Assembly (NCBI GenBank): GCA_026874595.1
Contig: CM049308.1
Span: forward strand, 45,453,327-45,517,326
DNA: 64,000 nucleotides
Direction: 5' to 3'
From: Sipunculus nudus
Lineage: Eukaryota; Annelida; Sipuncula; Golfingiida; Sipunculidae
Part shown: piece by piece, positions 24,933 through 36,886 of the stretch
Numbering within the stretch: the first letter of the stretch is position 1
Layout of the letters: each line of letters opens with the position of its first letter
Translations under genes and position numbers: made by a program
The notes under the pieces: generated by a model
Told to the model about the DNA's origin: nothing
Databases searched by the model: none
The model's input: only the letters and a program-made list of their open reading frames with translations

Positions 24933-26229
24933 CTAGAACATGGGTAGTCAACAAGCCACTACGTGTATCCTCCAAAATCAGAGTGGGAAAGATGAAGTGA
25001 GGCATGGATTGAGTGGCAAGGGGAAATAGAGTGAGGTGTGTTGCACAATAGCCTGGATGTCTACAGCTGAAATGTGTATGTAGGTTGCGCAACCTACCAC
25101 AAAATCCAGAAAGCTGTCCAAGATGTATAAATATGCAAATTTTAGGCAGATAAGTCAAACCACTACTGAGATATGAGTGATTTTAGCCCATGACAGACAA
25201 ACAGTGGGACACTGTGCAAAAATTTCAGGGGGATATGTCAAACCAGTCCTGATATACAAGCCTGAATGTGTGCAGCATAATCCAGAGAGCTATACAAGAT
25301 GTGTAAACATGCAAAATTTTAGGCAGATAAGTCAAACCACTACTGAGATATGAGTGATTTTAGCACACGGCAGAAAAACAGACGGAGGCTGTGCAAAAAT
25401 GGTGGCAGGTGGCACCACCAATTTTGTGTATGATTAAGAGATATGTGAGATCTATACACATGCAAAATTTCAGGGGGATATGTCAAACCAGTCCTGAGAT
25501 ATAAGCCTTAATGTCTGCAGTGTATACATAAATGTAGGTGGCGCCACCTGCCACAACATCCAGAAAGCTATCCAAGATGTATAAACCTGCAAAATTTTAG
25601 GCAGATATGTCAAACCACTGCTAGGATATGAGTATATATTATCCCAATGTAGATGAACAGATGGATGCTGTGCATAAATGGTTGCAGGTGGCGCCACCAG
25701 TTTTGCCTATGATGAAGAGCTATGTGAGATCTATACACATGCAAAATTTTGGCCCAATCGGTCAAAAAGTAACTGAGATATGAGCTTGGATGTCTGCAGA
25801 GTAAATGTGAATGTAGGTGGCGCCACCTGTCATAAAATTGAGAAAGCTGTCCAGGTTGTATAAACCTGCAAAATTTCAGGTAGATAAGTCAAACCACTGC
25901 TGAGATATGAGTGATTTTATCCAAAGGCAGATGAACAGATGGACGCTGTGCATAAGTTGTTGCAGGTGGCGCCACAAGTTTTGCCTATGATGAAGAGCTA
26001 CGTGAGATCTATACACATGCAAAACTTTGGCCCAATCTGTCAACCGGTTACCGAGATATGAGCTTGGATGTCTGCAGAGTAAACATGAATGTAGGTGGCG
26101 CCGCCTTTCATAAAATCGAGAAACCTGTCCAGGATGTATAAACCTGCAAAATTGCATGTGGATAAGTCAAAGGCCGCCCTTATTGACACACTGGGTGTGT
26201 CATACCGGGCCGTGTAGGAGAAGTGGTGC

Positions 26230-27180
26230 ATGGGTTTGGACTAATTATTTATTTTATTTCAGAATTTTAAATAGTCAACAATTTAAAAATAAAATATAAT
26301 TTACATACATATATCTCTTGTTTTATTCAATATCATTTTTCTAATCATAAAATAATAAACAAGGGTAATAGGAGCAAATAGGTTTATTGAAATTTATACA
26401 AAATATAGTAAGTTAATCATAGTTTCTTATGACTAAATATACAAACTTTATATAAGCACATCAATACTGAATAATTAAATAATTGCTATTAACCTGGAGA
26501 AATGGACACTTTATTACTCTAATTATAATACAGAAGCGATTACTGGGAATTTTGTCACATTCTTCTTTATGAAATGTATACTTTTCCAGATTTTCACGAT
26601 GTTAAGTGGACACATTCAAAATCAGAGGAACAAACCAAAAATGAAATTGGCTAAGTTACTACGAGTCATGGAATGGTCATATCTTTATAAACAACTCATC
26701 ATCGTGGCCTGATCGATTATAGAATAACGCTTCTTACTTTAACAAACTTAACCTTATAGCCAAAGATCAGAATGGGGTTCGAAAAAGGACGCTCCTGTAC
26801 TGATCATATTTTTTAGTTATTTCAATATTAACAAATCGTTTGCCTCAAGGAATAGAAACACGTCGCCCTATAGTAAGTGGGCATGCATGCAGGAAAAAAG
26901 CTGTTGATGGGTAAATATAGGAAACTACTCTTCACTCGCGGCTGTTTGGAATAAAAATTGATTACAAAATCTAAAACACCATAAATAGTTTATATAGTAG
27001 TTATTCAGCTTATGTATGATTAAGTAATAATATTTTCACAAATTGGTATGGGGTACTATGTGAGGTACAAGGTGATATAATCCGTCACCCTGTTTAATAT
27101 ATATGTATTAAAGGCTAAGCTGAAAAAATAAAAAGCCTTATGTCGGTATAAAATCCTTTTTTATGGCCTAAAAGTTCTGA
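26230..27180. other. Non-coding interior, unassigned
   Basis: AT-rich DNA inside the 4.9-kb insertion. I see no repeat shared with the rest of the window, no convincing coding frame and no RNA gene. Confidence 0.4.
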
Positions 27181-28250
27181 TTTCCTAGCGCCTGCTGGAT
27201 TTTAAGCTCTTGGTCTAGTATTGAGCAAGTTTAAGAATTTTAAGGATACTATACTTATATGACTCCTTTACAAACTTATATAATATGATGGTAGTAACAG
27301 TCCTATAGATTATGCGTCTGATTTATGGGGATATGCATAAACCCCGTCATGTGATAAAATTCAAAACAGAGCTCTCGTTACCTTTTTTAGTGTTCAAAGG
27401 TTCTGCATAAGTAATTGCTGCTCTAAAAGAGACATTGGTTGTTTAACATATAGATATCATTTGATTGAGATGTTATGGTTTTGGAATCACAATATGGATT
27501 ACACAAGTCTAACCAAGCAATTATTAATTTATATTGGATTATAACCTTGCAAGTCGTGGATAACTGCAGTGCTCAGATGCAAAGAAGTAAGATGACCGAA
27601 TCCATTGATGTATATTAATAAACACATATAATGAAATAGCGCAGCATTGCCAACGTAATCTGAAACAGAAGTTATGTTCTGATAATCAACATAAATGGCT
27701 TGAACAATGCCGATCAGTTCGAAAATTAAGATTTTTTTTATCAGTTTTATCGGCACTCAGTGCACGGAACATAATTAAGTATATACGTTGAAAAGTATAT
27801 GGCCCATTCGACGAAAGCAAAGTTCAGTATACTTGCTCGGCTTTGGTGTGGGATACTTGCGCTGAGAAGTGAAACTGACAGATTTCAGACACCATATATA
27901 GGCTGATACCACCAAATAAATACAGGAACCTAAAAATTGAAGCAAGGGGCTGTCCCATATGTAAAAACGGTGACGTCGAAGATGAGAGGCACAATGGTTT
28001 TGAATGTTCTACCTATATTACGAACCCCTAACAATTCTGTATAATAAAACATCTTACACAATTATGTAGTTTCCTATACCTTATATAACAATTCAATTGG
28101 TTTAATTCATAAATTAAGACGGCAAGACTTTGGTAGAATACTTGGTCAGCTGTTGGAACAAGTGTAAAAATTTACTTTTAGGCCGTTAAAAAAAAGCACA
28201 ATTCGTACACTCTAATGATGTTTATGATGTTTATTATCTACCACTAAGTA
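27180..28250 (+). pseudogene. Non-LTR retrotransposon (LINE) ORF2 C-terminal remnant
   Basis: Conceptual translation with many stops shows the LINE post-RT pattern: a 'DYASDLWGY ... CDKIQNRA' segment at 27308-27400, then 'RLWCGILALRSETDRFQ' near 27838, and a zinc-knuckle-like C-x2-C...H-x4-C block ('CPICKNGDVEDERHNGFEC') near 27952-28010. These features are typical of the region downstream of the reverse transcriptase in several LINE clades. In-frame stops and frame changes between the blocks mean it is dead. The catalytic RT domain is absent. The clade cannot be assigned. Confidence 0.65.
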
Positions 28251-28489
28251 TTTACTGTGTTTATAATTTTAGGTGACATTTATGAGCCCAAAGGGGACTA
28301 TATAATAAACATACCATTATTATTAAAGGGCGTTCACACCTATCCGTTTTTTTCCTTCCTTCCGCACCCGCTTCCATCATCCGTCGTCCGTCATCGGTTG
28401 TCTCTGTTCACACCTATCCGCGCTTTTTCCGTCCACACCCGCACTCATAACCTTTGTTTTATATTAAATACACTATCTTCCACGTATGT

Positions 28490-28592
<103 letters not shown>

Positions 28593-28762
28593 GATATTTA
28601 TTCGAATCTAATCCAAAAACAAATAATGTATTACCATGAACCCTCTTAAACTTGAATTTGACCTAACTCGTGTATATGAGGTTAAGAACTGTGATTCATT
28701 CTGAAACCGCCGTTTCTACAAATTATTCTCCATACATTATGTTTAAATTATATATTATTATA

Positions 28763-28771
28763 TAAATAAAC

Positions 28772-28825
<54 letters not shown>
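28763..28825 (+). repeat. (AT)n microsatellite
   Basis: A second TA-rich run of about 55 bp in the same inverted-repeat element. Confidence 0.9.
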
Positions 28826-28828
<3 letters not shown>

Positions 28829-29399
28829 GTTATATTTTATTTTTCGTGGGCTTACTATTAACTTTATTTTTTATCCATTGACTTATCAGTCTTTATTCCA
28901 AATTACCCAGCCCCGGCTACTTTGATTATTCATATGCATGATTTTACTTATAAAATTCCTTTAATTATATCAATAATAAATAATTAAAGCTTTCCCGAGC
29001 GGAAGAGTGAGTCATTGAATGCTCCTGCGCAGGTTCCAACTTTTCAAAGTGAAAATCAACCACTTTTTTCATTTTCTATCAAGGGGAAGACACAAGGACA
29101 TTCCAGAATATCCCCTTTTATATTACGTCATAGTATGGATTCCCGTCCGCACCCGTCGTCCGCTTCCGTCGTGAATCGGTCCCAGACCGATTTGTGCGGA
29201 CGGTGTGACGGGTGCGGGTGCGGAAGCGGATAGGTGTGAATGCCCTATGTAATTTTAACTGACTCTAATTTTACGGACGACGGATGACGGAAGCGGGTGC
29301 GGGTGCGGAAGGAAAGAACGGATAGGTGTGAACGCCCCTTTATAAATAAACTACTAATAAAACCTGCAAAGAAAATCCAAACAAGAGAAAACAAGAGCA

Positions 29400-30098
29400 A
29401 CATTTAGTCACTCCAGACTTAGTTGTTAAGAAATGAAAACAAGATTTAATTGATATATCAGAGGAGATTGTTTATATGGGATTCTCCAAGATTTATGACA
29501 CAACAATTTTCGTACCACTTAGGAATTTTTCAGTTTTATGTACTACAACTTCGGGTGATGGTAAACCCATTTCTTCATAGACTGAATGTAATAGATTCTC
29601 CTACTTGTACCTTTTGTAAATTAGAAAGAGAAACTTTATCACATATTTTTGGAATTGTTCTTTTGTTGCTAACTTGTGGTTAAAAATACAAGAGGTTTTG
29701 AATAGTTCGTCATTAATCTCCTCTGTTAAGTTTTCAGTATCTGAAGTTCTGTTAGGTTAAAGCAAACATAGATGATAAAATATGCTAACACTGGTTGTAA
29801 AAAAGTATGTTTATAATTGCAGATGTCTCAAAATGTTACCGAACTATCATGGATGTATAAGCTATGTTAAACAGATTTATTCAACAGAAGATGTAATCGC
29901 TAAGAAAGGAGGTAAAATAACTCGACATTATTCAAAATGGGAAAACCTTACCTACCTGCTCTCCTCTACATGAATAATCTTCATGATTCAATGTAAATTG
30001 TTTTTGAAATATTAATTTCTATATGTATGTTTGTATGTATGTACTGTTCTGTTATGCATGTACTACTTTTGTGTAATAAAAAAAATAGAAAAAAATCC
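29400..30098 (+). pseudogene. LINE 3' end: ORF2 C-terminus, 3' UTR and A-rich tail
   Basis: The frame at 29450-29683 carries the zf-RVT-like block 'INxPFLHRLN..DSPTCTFC..E.ETLSHIF', where xPF stands for the local variant, which is the typical zinc-binding C-terminus of L1/Tx1-like LINEs. A second frame at 29782-29973 gives 'KKYVYNCRCLKMLPN' and 'YVKQIYSTE', the end of the same protein; the two are offset by a frameshift and stops. A short 3' UTR then leads to 'aataaaaaaaatagaaaaaaa' at ~30077-30098. 5'-truncated and dead. The zinc-ligand Cys pair and His are visible; the second half of the motif is damaged ('FGIV' replaces the usual FWxC). Confidence 0.7.
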
Positions 30099-30099
30099 A

Positions 30100-31085
30100 A
30101 ACAATTCATCATGTTATATAAAATATACACAATTAATATGCACAATATAAACATGTTAAAATACAGACACAAACATGCATACACATTTTTATAATATACA
30201 AAATATACCATACATAAATATTCAAGCAAGTTCCATATAAAATTGAATATTCCAAAACAGTCTTCTTCAGTATCATCCTTCTCGACCTCTGAACAGTGTT
30301 TCCTAATCGTCTGCATGCCCTGCCATGCCAGGGGCCCTAGATGAGGTAAATATGCAACTAAAGAATTTTTAAAGGCTTGTTTCATTTATTATCTTTGACG
30401 CATTATTTTCAAATTTTTATTATTCTATACTAAGAAGAAATGGATATCTATATAAGAATAACTACCATATTTGATATGTAATGATTAAATGTGCTCAAAT
30501 TAGTCAAATATAGCTTGTACAATGCAATGCAACGTTTTCTTAGCGACTTTATCAATGTCATCGTCATGCATAACGTTATGGTGGTAGGTCAAAGTTTGAG
30601 ACCATAGATTCAACTTAGGATACACAATGACTCTCAAACAACACCACTTTTCATAAAATGCTGATTTTTTTGTAAAATTATACATCTCCTGTATATTACA
30701 GAAAATTACTTTCGTTTATAATTTGTGTTAAAGATGGAAAATAGGCCATTGAAAAAAATTTTAAATACACAATTACCCTAGAAAACCCCTATTACAATGA
30801 GGCAAAAGAAACATCTTTGCAATGATAAAAAAAACACCATATTTCACAATGCCCAATTTCCCTGGTAGCCTTTGAAGTTACCTGGCCCTTTGATCTACGA
30901 CACCAGTGATCAAAGTGATTAATTGGGGCAACGGTGCGCCAGTTTAATTGCGGTACACTTGACTGACCATGGTGACACACGGTAACGGAGACTCCCAATT
31001 CTCAGTACCCAAGACTGCAAAAAACGGTAACCGAGACTTCCAAATCGAGGTAACCGAAACTTTCGGAGTGTCAATAAACACTCCG
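30100..31085. other. Unassigned right part of the 4.9-kb insertion
   Basis: No repeat or protein recognised. Near the right end 'aacggtaacCgaga'-like motifs recur three times (about 30980-31060), followed by the terminal hairpin CGGAGTGT...ACACTCCG at 31064-31085. Confidence 0.5.
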
Positions 31086-31370
31086 TAAGTCAAACCACTG
31101 CTGAGATACGAGTGATATTATCCCAAGGCAGATGAACAGATGAACGCTGTGCAAAAATGGTTGCAGGTGGCGCCACCATTTTTAGTGTATGATATAAAGC
31201 TATCAAAGGGCTACATTTGTGCAAAATTTTTAGCCTGATCGGTCGAACGGTTCCCGAGATATGCGGGTTTATGTGTGGAAACAGACATACAAATGGAAGC
31301 TGGGCAGCAAGGAAAGGTCAGAGGTCAACAAAAAATGAGGGTGCAGCAGTTCACATGTGACCTGATGATA

Positions 31371-32297
31371 AACCCGATCGCTAAAAATGCAAACCAAGTG
31401 TTTTCAAACAGTTGAAAGATATAGTTCCAATTATCTGGAAATTCTGCATCTAAACAACAGTCCAGAAGTCTAGAAGCTGTGTCTAGACATCTAGACACAT
31501 TGTCTAGACACCCCCCCCAGAGCCAGGTCAGTTGCCAAGGTGATGTCTGGACCCCACCTGTTTGTACTGAGTGACCTCTTGACTTGGCTGCTGAAACTCA
31601 GCATATTGTCAAATCTGTTTTCAAATACAGAAAGCCTTTTTCAATTGGCTACAATGCTTTTTTAAATCTGTATTTACCCAATCTATTCTTATAAAACTGG
31701 CAGAACCTACCATAGAATAATTCTTGTAAAGTTTAAACCAATCAGCTTAACAGTTTCATCAAAATCAGTGTATTAGCTAGAAGAGTTTAAAATTACATTT
31801 TCGCTTGTAAAGAACACATCAATGTAGGTGGTGCCACCAATACCTCAAAATCAGATATGACATATGTGACAAACATTGGTATAGAATTTGGTGATTATAG
31901 CTCTGGCCGTTTCTGAGATTTTAATTTTAGTGTGCTTTTTTGGACAGATGACTAAGTTCAACCTCATGTAACTCGGCCAAAAATCATCGACTGGAACCAT
32001 TCGAACAGAGAGAGATTGTTCCAGGAATCATTTCTGTTAAATATTGGACAATTTGGCTGGACAGTTTCAGAGAACAAGATTTTTAAAGGTTTTTAAGCTT
32101 TTTCTCTATTAAATCTAAATTAATGCAGATACCCAAAAAACAGCTCCAAGGCACCAAGTTTCACATGTGACTAATTCTTACATGTAATTTGGAGCTGCTA
32201 GCTCCGTGGGTTTCCGACATACAGGTGGAAAGCCAGCCCTGGACGGCGGACGGCTGACAGACGACGCTGCGCCATCGCATAAGCTCACAGGTTCGCT
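31371..32297 (+). mobile_element. F4 3' part following the F3 tail
   Basis: A block shared with 60166-60480 (including clustered TCTAGA palindromes at 31469-31512), then the F4 core ('atttctgttaaatattggacaatttgg') and the F4 terminus GCATAAGCTC...CAGGTTCGCT ending at 32297. No gene seen. Confidence 0.55.
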
Positions 32298-32299
32298 AA

Positions 32300-33176
32300 A
32301 AATATAAGTGGCGCCACCACGTTTCAGGAACTGACAAAACTAGTCATGGTCAATATTCAAGGCAAGATTCATGACAAACCATGCATTAATTATCAAGAAA
32401 TTTGAGGTTTTGTATTAAATTTTTAACTATTCTGGGGGGTACTTTCAAGCCCCATAGCTCGAAGAATATCAGTCGCAGTGACTTAATTTCTGGTTTCCAA
32501 GCAGATTTTTTATTGACCTCCCTGGACCTTTACTTGGAAGTTTCTAGGACCAGCCTTTACGATTTGTGCCCTGCTAACGGAGGGGTGGACGTCCGGACGG
32601 ACGATGGACGGGCGCCATTCCTATATCTCAGTTGACTTACAGTCTTGTATACACATATATTTGAACAAAGCTATCAGAGATATATACATATCCCAAGTTC
32701 AGACTGATATATCAAACCCCTCCTCAGAAATAAGCAGGGACACACACTGGGTGAACTTTTGACCTCTACCTGGCTGCACTAAGTGAACTCTTGACCTGTT
32801 GCCTAATTTGATACAGTTGGCAGTCTGTCAAAGCTATAAATAGATTGGCTCCAAATGCAGCCCTGAGGGGCATGACACCCATGAGGTGATCACATGGTGC
32901 CCATGAGGTGTTCACATGTCACCCATGAGGGGATCACATGCCTTGTGCTTGGCTTCTCTGAGTGAACTCTTGACCTATATCTGGTGCACTGAATGAACTC
33001 TTGATCTATTGCCAAATCTGAAACAGTTGGCAGTTTCTCAACCTATTTAAATATACAGACACAATCTTGGCCTGTTGGCAAATCTGTTTACACTTACAGA
33101 AAGACTTTGGTTAAAATGCTTTTTTTTCAAGCTGAAATATTAATAAACTTTTTATCAAAATATCTAGATTAATAAA
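32300..33176 (+). repeat. F1b-like unit and F4 interior block
   Basis: GGTGGCGCC-type start ('agtggcgccaccacg') and one unit as at 18816; its terminal hairpin is cut at ~32640 and joined to the F4 interior ('ccaagttcagactgatatatc') shared with 19200-20060. Ends at the F1 insertion. Confidence 0.55.
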
Positions 33177-33959
33177 CAAGGGACCCATGGGTCACAGCAC
33201 TTAGCTTAAGTTTGAAATTTTTGCAAATGCAAAATATTCTATTTTAATGTTTATCATTTATACAAGCATATGAGAAGCTGAGAGGAAAGAGGCCCTCCTA
33301 CTTGGTTATAGATAAGTTCTAAATAAATGATTGCAAACTAATACTCTAACAAGACTGTCATGAAGAAAAACAGTAAAAGTTTTGAGATACTGTGATGCAT
33401 ATGAAAAATTTACAGATGGACAGGCCAGTGGACAGAATGGACTAATACCTTTATTTCACTTTCAAGGGAATAATGCTTTTAAGTTTATATATAAGCCTAT
33501 TATTTAAGCATATCCACTTTTTCCATTAAAATAGTTTTTATCTGATTATTTTTTTTATTTACAAGTTTTATAAATTTGAATTAAAAAACAATGAAAATAT
33601 AAGTTAAAATATTATAATTCTAAGTTGCAATCATTATATATCCAGTGTAGCTCATATTTGGTCATATTATGCATACACATATATTTTTATTATTTTTGAA
33701 TCACTAATGTTTAAACTGAATTTAAAAGAAAACAATGCCACAACATGGCATCTACAAGATTATTCCTTGAATCACTATTAAAAGTTTTGCACATTTGAGT
33801 TTTCAGTACATGCTTAATCTAATTCACTGAAATAAAATAAGAGATTCAGTAAATCTGGTAAAATAAAAACATCCTTTTCAAATAAAGTATACACACTGTT
33901 GGTTGAATGAGGGACAAACAATATCATGATGCTAATTACAATCTAAGCTATAATTTATT

Positions 33960-35390
33960 ACTGGCATTAATACTGTAGATTCAGAAATATGAGTTGGGAT
34001 TTTATTTTCGTGGTTTTCGTGGATCAAGATAATCCACGAATTCATGATTCCAACGATAAAAAAATCACACGGTCAGAGGATATACGGTATCCTAACGGTA
34101 GCTGGTGGTCGACTTTATATATATATAATTGTTACCCCTGGCTGATTTTCAATAAAGATACAAAAATTGTTTACTACTGTTTTATGATTGTATTTGATAT
34201 ATTTATTAAATGCACCGAATTGATTTTTCCTAAATTACTATAAAAATATGGGATTTATAAATAATAATTTGTCAATCAAATTATCCCCCTTACATCGAAC
34301 AAACACAGCCGCCTGATATGTTTACAATCAAACAATATCAACGTATGATTTAAACTGAAAACGTATCCCCATATTTCCTCATTTCCTAAACATTTCGGCT
34401 GAAAAATTCAAGAACAGAACCACATTTCTGTCGCGCAAAGCGGTAGTTCTAACACGCCATGAACGGAAAACAAGTTCCAATGTTCGTAACCACAGCTACC
34501 GAGGCACGGCTTTTTCGGACAGCCTTTTCAACCTTCTTTCAATAGAGATTAAACGAGACTTACGCTACCTATTGGCTTTAACGACAAGGGCCGTGTAAAC
34601 TCTTTGCATTACCGTGATTACCGCGGGACGCGAAAAACCACCTATTCCAAATATTGCGACAACAGTTGCGTGCATAAGAGTGAGCCATTAATAATACATG
34701 TAGGCGGTAGTTCTTCCGAATATTGCTGATAGTTGTACATATTTGTTAGCGTAAGTAAGCGCCACAGAATACTATTAGGCAAATTATTTCTTTATAATCT
34801 CCAAATATAGCTGACATGATGAATGACAAACAAACCGTGTCTCGTCTCACCGCCCCGTCCGGGATTTACAGGCGCCACATGTGACTACCACCTAGATTAA
34901 ACAAAGTTAATAACCTTCATGTGGACAGTCCCATTTCATTTTCCCTCCGGTTAAGTGATGGTTTACGTTTTCTGTCAAAGTGGTGTGATCAGGTGTTATA
35001 ACTAATAGCCGATGTATCGGGTGTTACAACTAACAGCCGATGTATCGGCCGGCACGTGTCGGTCACGGCTGATTAATTCTTAGTTAGGCTCGGGTCGGGC
35101 GGAGCTTGTTTGTTCAACACTAACCCGATTGACCGCGATACAGGCGCACCGTGTGATAAGCATCAGAGCCGAACCACCTTTGTACATCGGGCTCGTCTTC
35201 CTTGTGCAAATGGAGGTATTAATAAACATAATTTCCTGAAGTTTTCTTTGTCTTTCCATGAATTCAAATACCCCACCATATGCGTTTTGTACAAAAACCT
35301 CGAAATTTTAAGCCCACGATATTATCTGAATCTACAGTTGTCAATTTCATACCTGGTGAAGTTTTTACTCTTCTCAAGTAAGGAATTACT
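33960..35390. other. Non-repetitive insert within F1, unassigned
   Basis: Unlike its AT-rich surroundings it includes CpG-containing stretches (e.g. 34560-34700, 34840-34880 and 35040-35170). It holds a hairpin TCGTGGAT/ATCCACGA at 34017-34039 and a 28-bp tandem duplication at 34993-35048. An open frame at 35110-35517 runs from it into the G run and F1 sequence; it matches nothing I recognise and I do not call it a gene. It may be another transposon or captured genomic DNA. Confidence 0.45.
34993..35048 (+). repeat. 28-bp tandem duplication
   Basis: Two adjacent copies (34993-35020 and 35021-35048), each ending AGCCGATGTATCGG, differing at two positions. Confidence 0.9.
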
Positions 35391-35395
35391 TATCT

Positions 35396-35409
35396 GGGGG
35401 GGGGGGGGG
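35396..35409 (+). repeat. Poly-G run (14 G)
   Basis: A homopolymeric G run at the start of the shared F1 block ('tgcagggcagaggggaagcc'), in the position equivalent to the G-rich tract of the F1 copy at 2959. Confidence 0.85.
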
Positions 35410-36886
35410 TGCAGGGCAGAGGGGAAGCCTGCTAGGAGTGGCCATGCTGAGCCAAGGCAAGCTGCCTTACATAATGCAAGTGAATGCTGTACTACTAGGT
35501 GGGCTGGAAATAAATAACACTTGAGATGGTGTATAAAAACTTGAATAAAAGCTACTCTTTTCAATCAATTCTTTTGAAATTTCAGATTTTAAAAGATTAA
35601 ATCCTTATATATATATGCTGTGAAAATTAAATCAACAGTGCTTACAGGAAAAAATGTGCCATTGCCAAAGTTTGACAAAATTTAAGTATTGATTTTTTAT
35701 TCATGCTAATAACTTGAAAAATTTGCAAAATTCAGATCTAATTTTGGGTAAACAATTGAATCTTGATTAAATAAAGTTATATTCCTGAAAAAAAGTCTCC
35801 AGTTTCAGCAATTCGCATCTTAGGTGAGTAAATATATTTCTTGATTTTTTAAAAAGTGCATTATATTTGGGCCAATAACCTAAAAAAATATGCAATACAG
35901 ACATCATTTCTGGCATGTGCATAGCGAATGTATAGAAAAATATGTATATTAAATATGAACAAAGTCAGATCAGTGGTTTTGATATTAGGCAGTCTTAAAG
36001 TGTAACAATGGGTTTTTAATGGAAAAATGAAGTTTTATATTAATATCTCCAAGGAATTAAGTCCTAGTGACCAAATTCTTGGCATGATAGGGGATTTTTG
36101 AGACATCTAACTGTATGCCAAATTTAAGGAACTTAGAGCTGAAGCTCGGGAGCTGAGCTCTAGCAAACTGCATAACACTAGCAATATGTGACATGGTGCT
36201 TGAAAACTTGAATAAAATCTACAGTTTTTGATCAACTGGTTTCAAATTTTTGGTGTTAACAGTTGAAATGCTTACAAAAACATGCTTTGAAAATTAAATC
36301 CACACCAGTTACAGGAAAACAATGTGCCATTGTCAAATTTGGGCAAAATTTAGGGTACCAATTCTTTATTTTTGCTTTAAAAGATTTTGATCTAATTTTG
36401 GGTATACAATTTAATTTTGATTGATAAAAGTAATAATACTGGGAAAAAAGTGCTTAGCTTTAACAAGTTTTGTATTAAGTGATCAAATTTCTTTCCTGAT
36501 TATTTACAAAATGCATTATGTTTGGTCCCATAACTTTTTGAAATTATATTATACAGACATAATTTCTGGCATGTACATACGAACTATATAGAGCATTATT
36601 TAAAGTAAATATGAGGAAAAACAGATGAGTGGTTTAGATATTAGGCAGTCCTGAAGTGTGAAAATAGGTTTTTAATAAAAAATTTCTCAAAGGATCAAAG
36701 TCGCAAAGACCCAGTTTTCGGCTTGGTAGGAGATCTTAGGGACATCTAACATTATGCTGAATTTTGGATTCCTAGGTCTTACGGTTTCAAAACGTGCCAC
36801 ATCTACGGACGGATGGACGGACAGACGAACGGACTATGGACAATGGACAACGACTATAGCTCAGATGATTTATAGTAAGCTGAGCT

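Larger units (their letters stand above)
33177..36886 (+). mobile_element. F1 element with extra ~1.4 kb of unrelated DNA
   Basis: Head CAAGGGACCCATGGGTC at 33177; hairpin (diverged, 36858-36886) preceded by an ACGG run. Flanks 'atctagattaataaa' and 'aaaaaatgcagttctttc' rejoin the F4 core seen at 10209-10236. Compared with the copy at 2959, the interval between head and G run is about 1.45 kb longer; the extra stretch (about 33960-35390) is richer in CpG and unlike any other F1 copy here. Confidence 0.65.

Noticed and set aside
29981-30385. 134-codon minus-strand open frame
   Set aside because: Low-complexity hydrophobic translation of AT-rich DNA overlapping the LINE 3' UTR and A-rich tail; no family recognised.
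35110-35517. 135-codon open frame as a possible gene
   Set aside because: It crosses from the foreign block through a poly-G run into F1 transposon sequence, with no recognisable domain.
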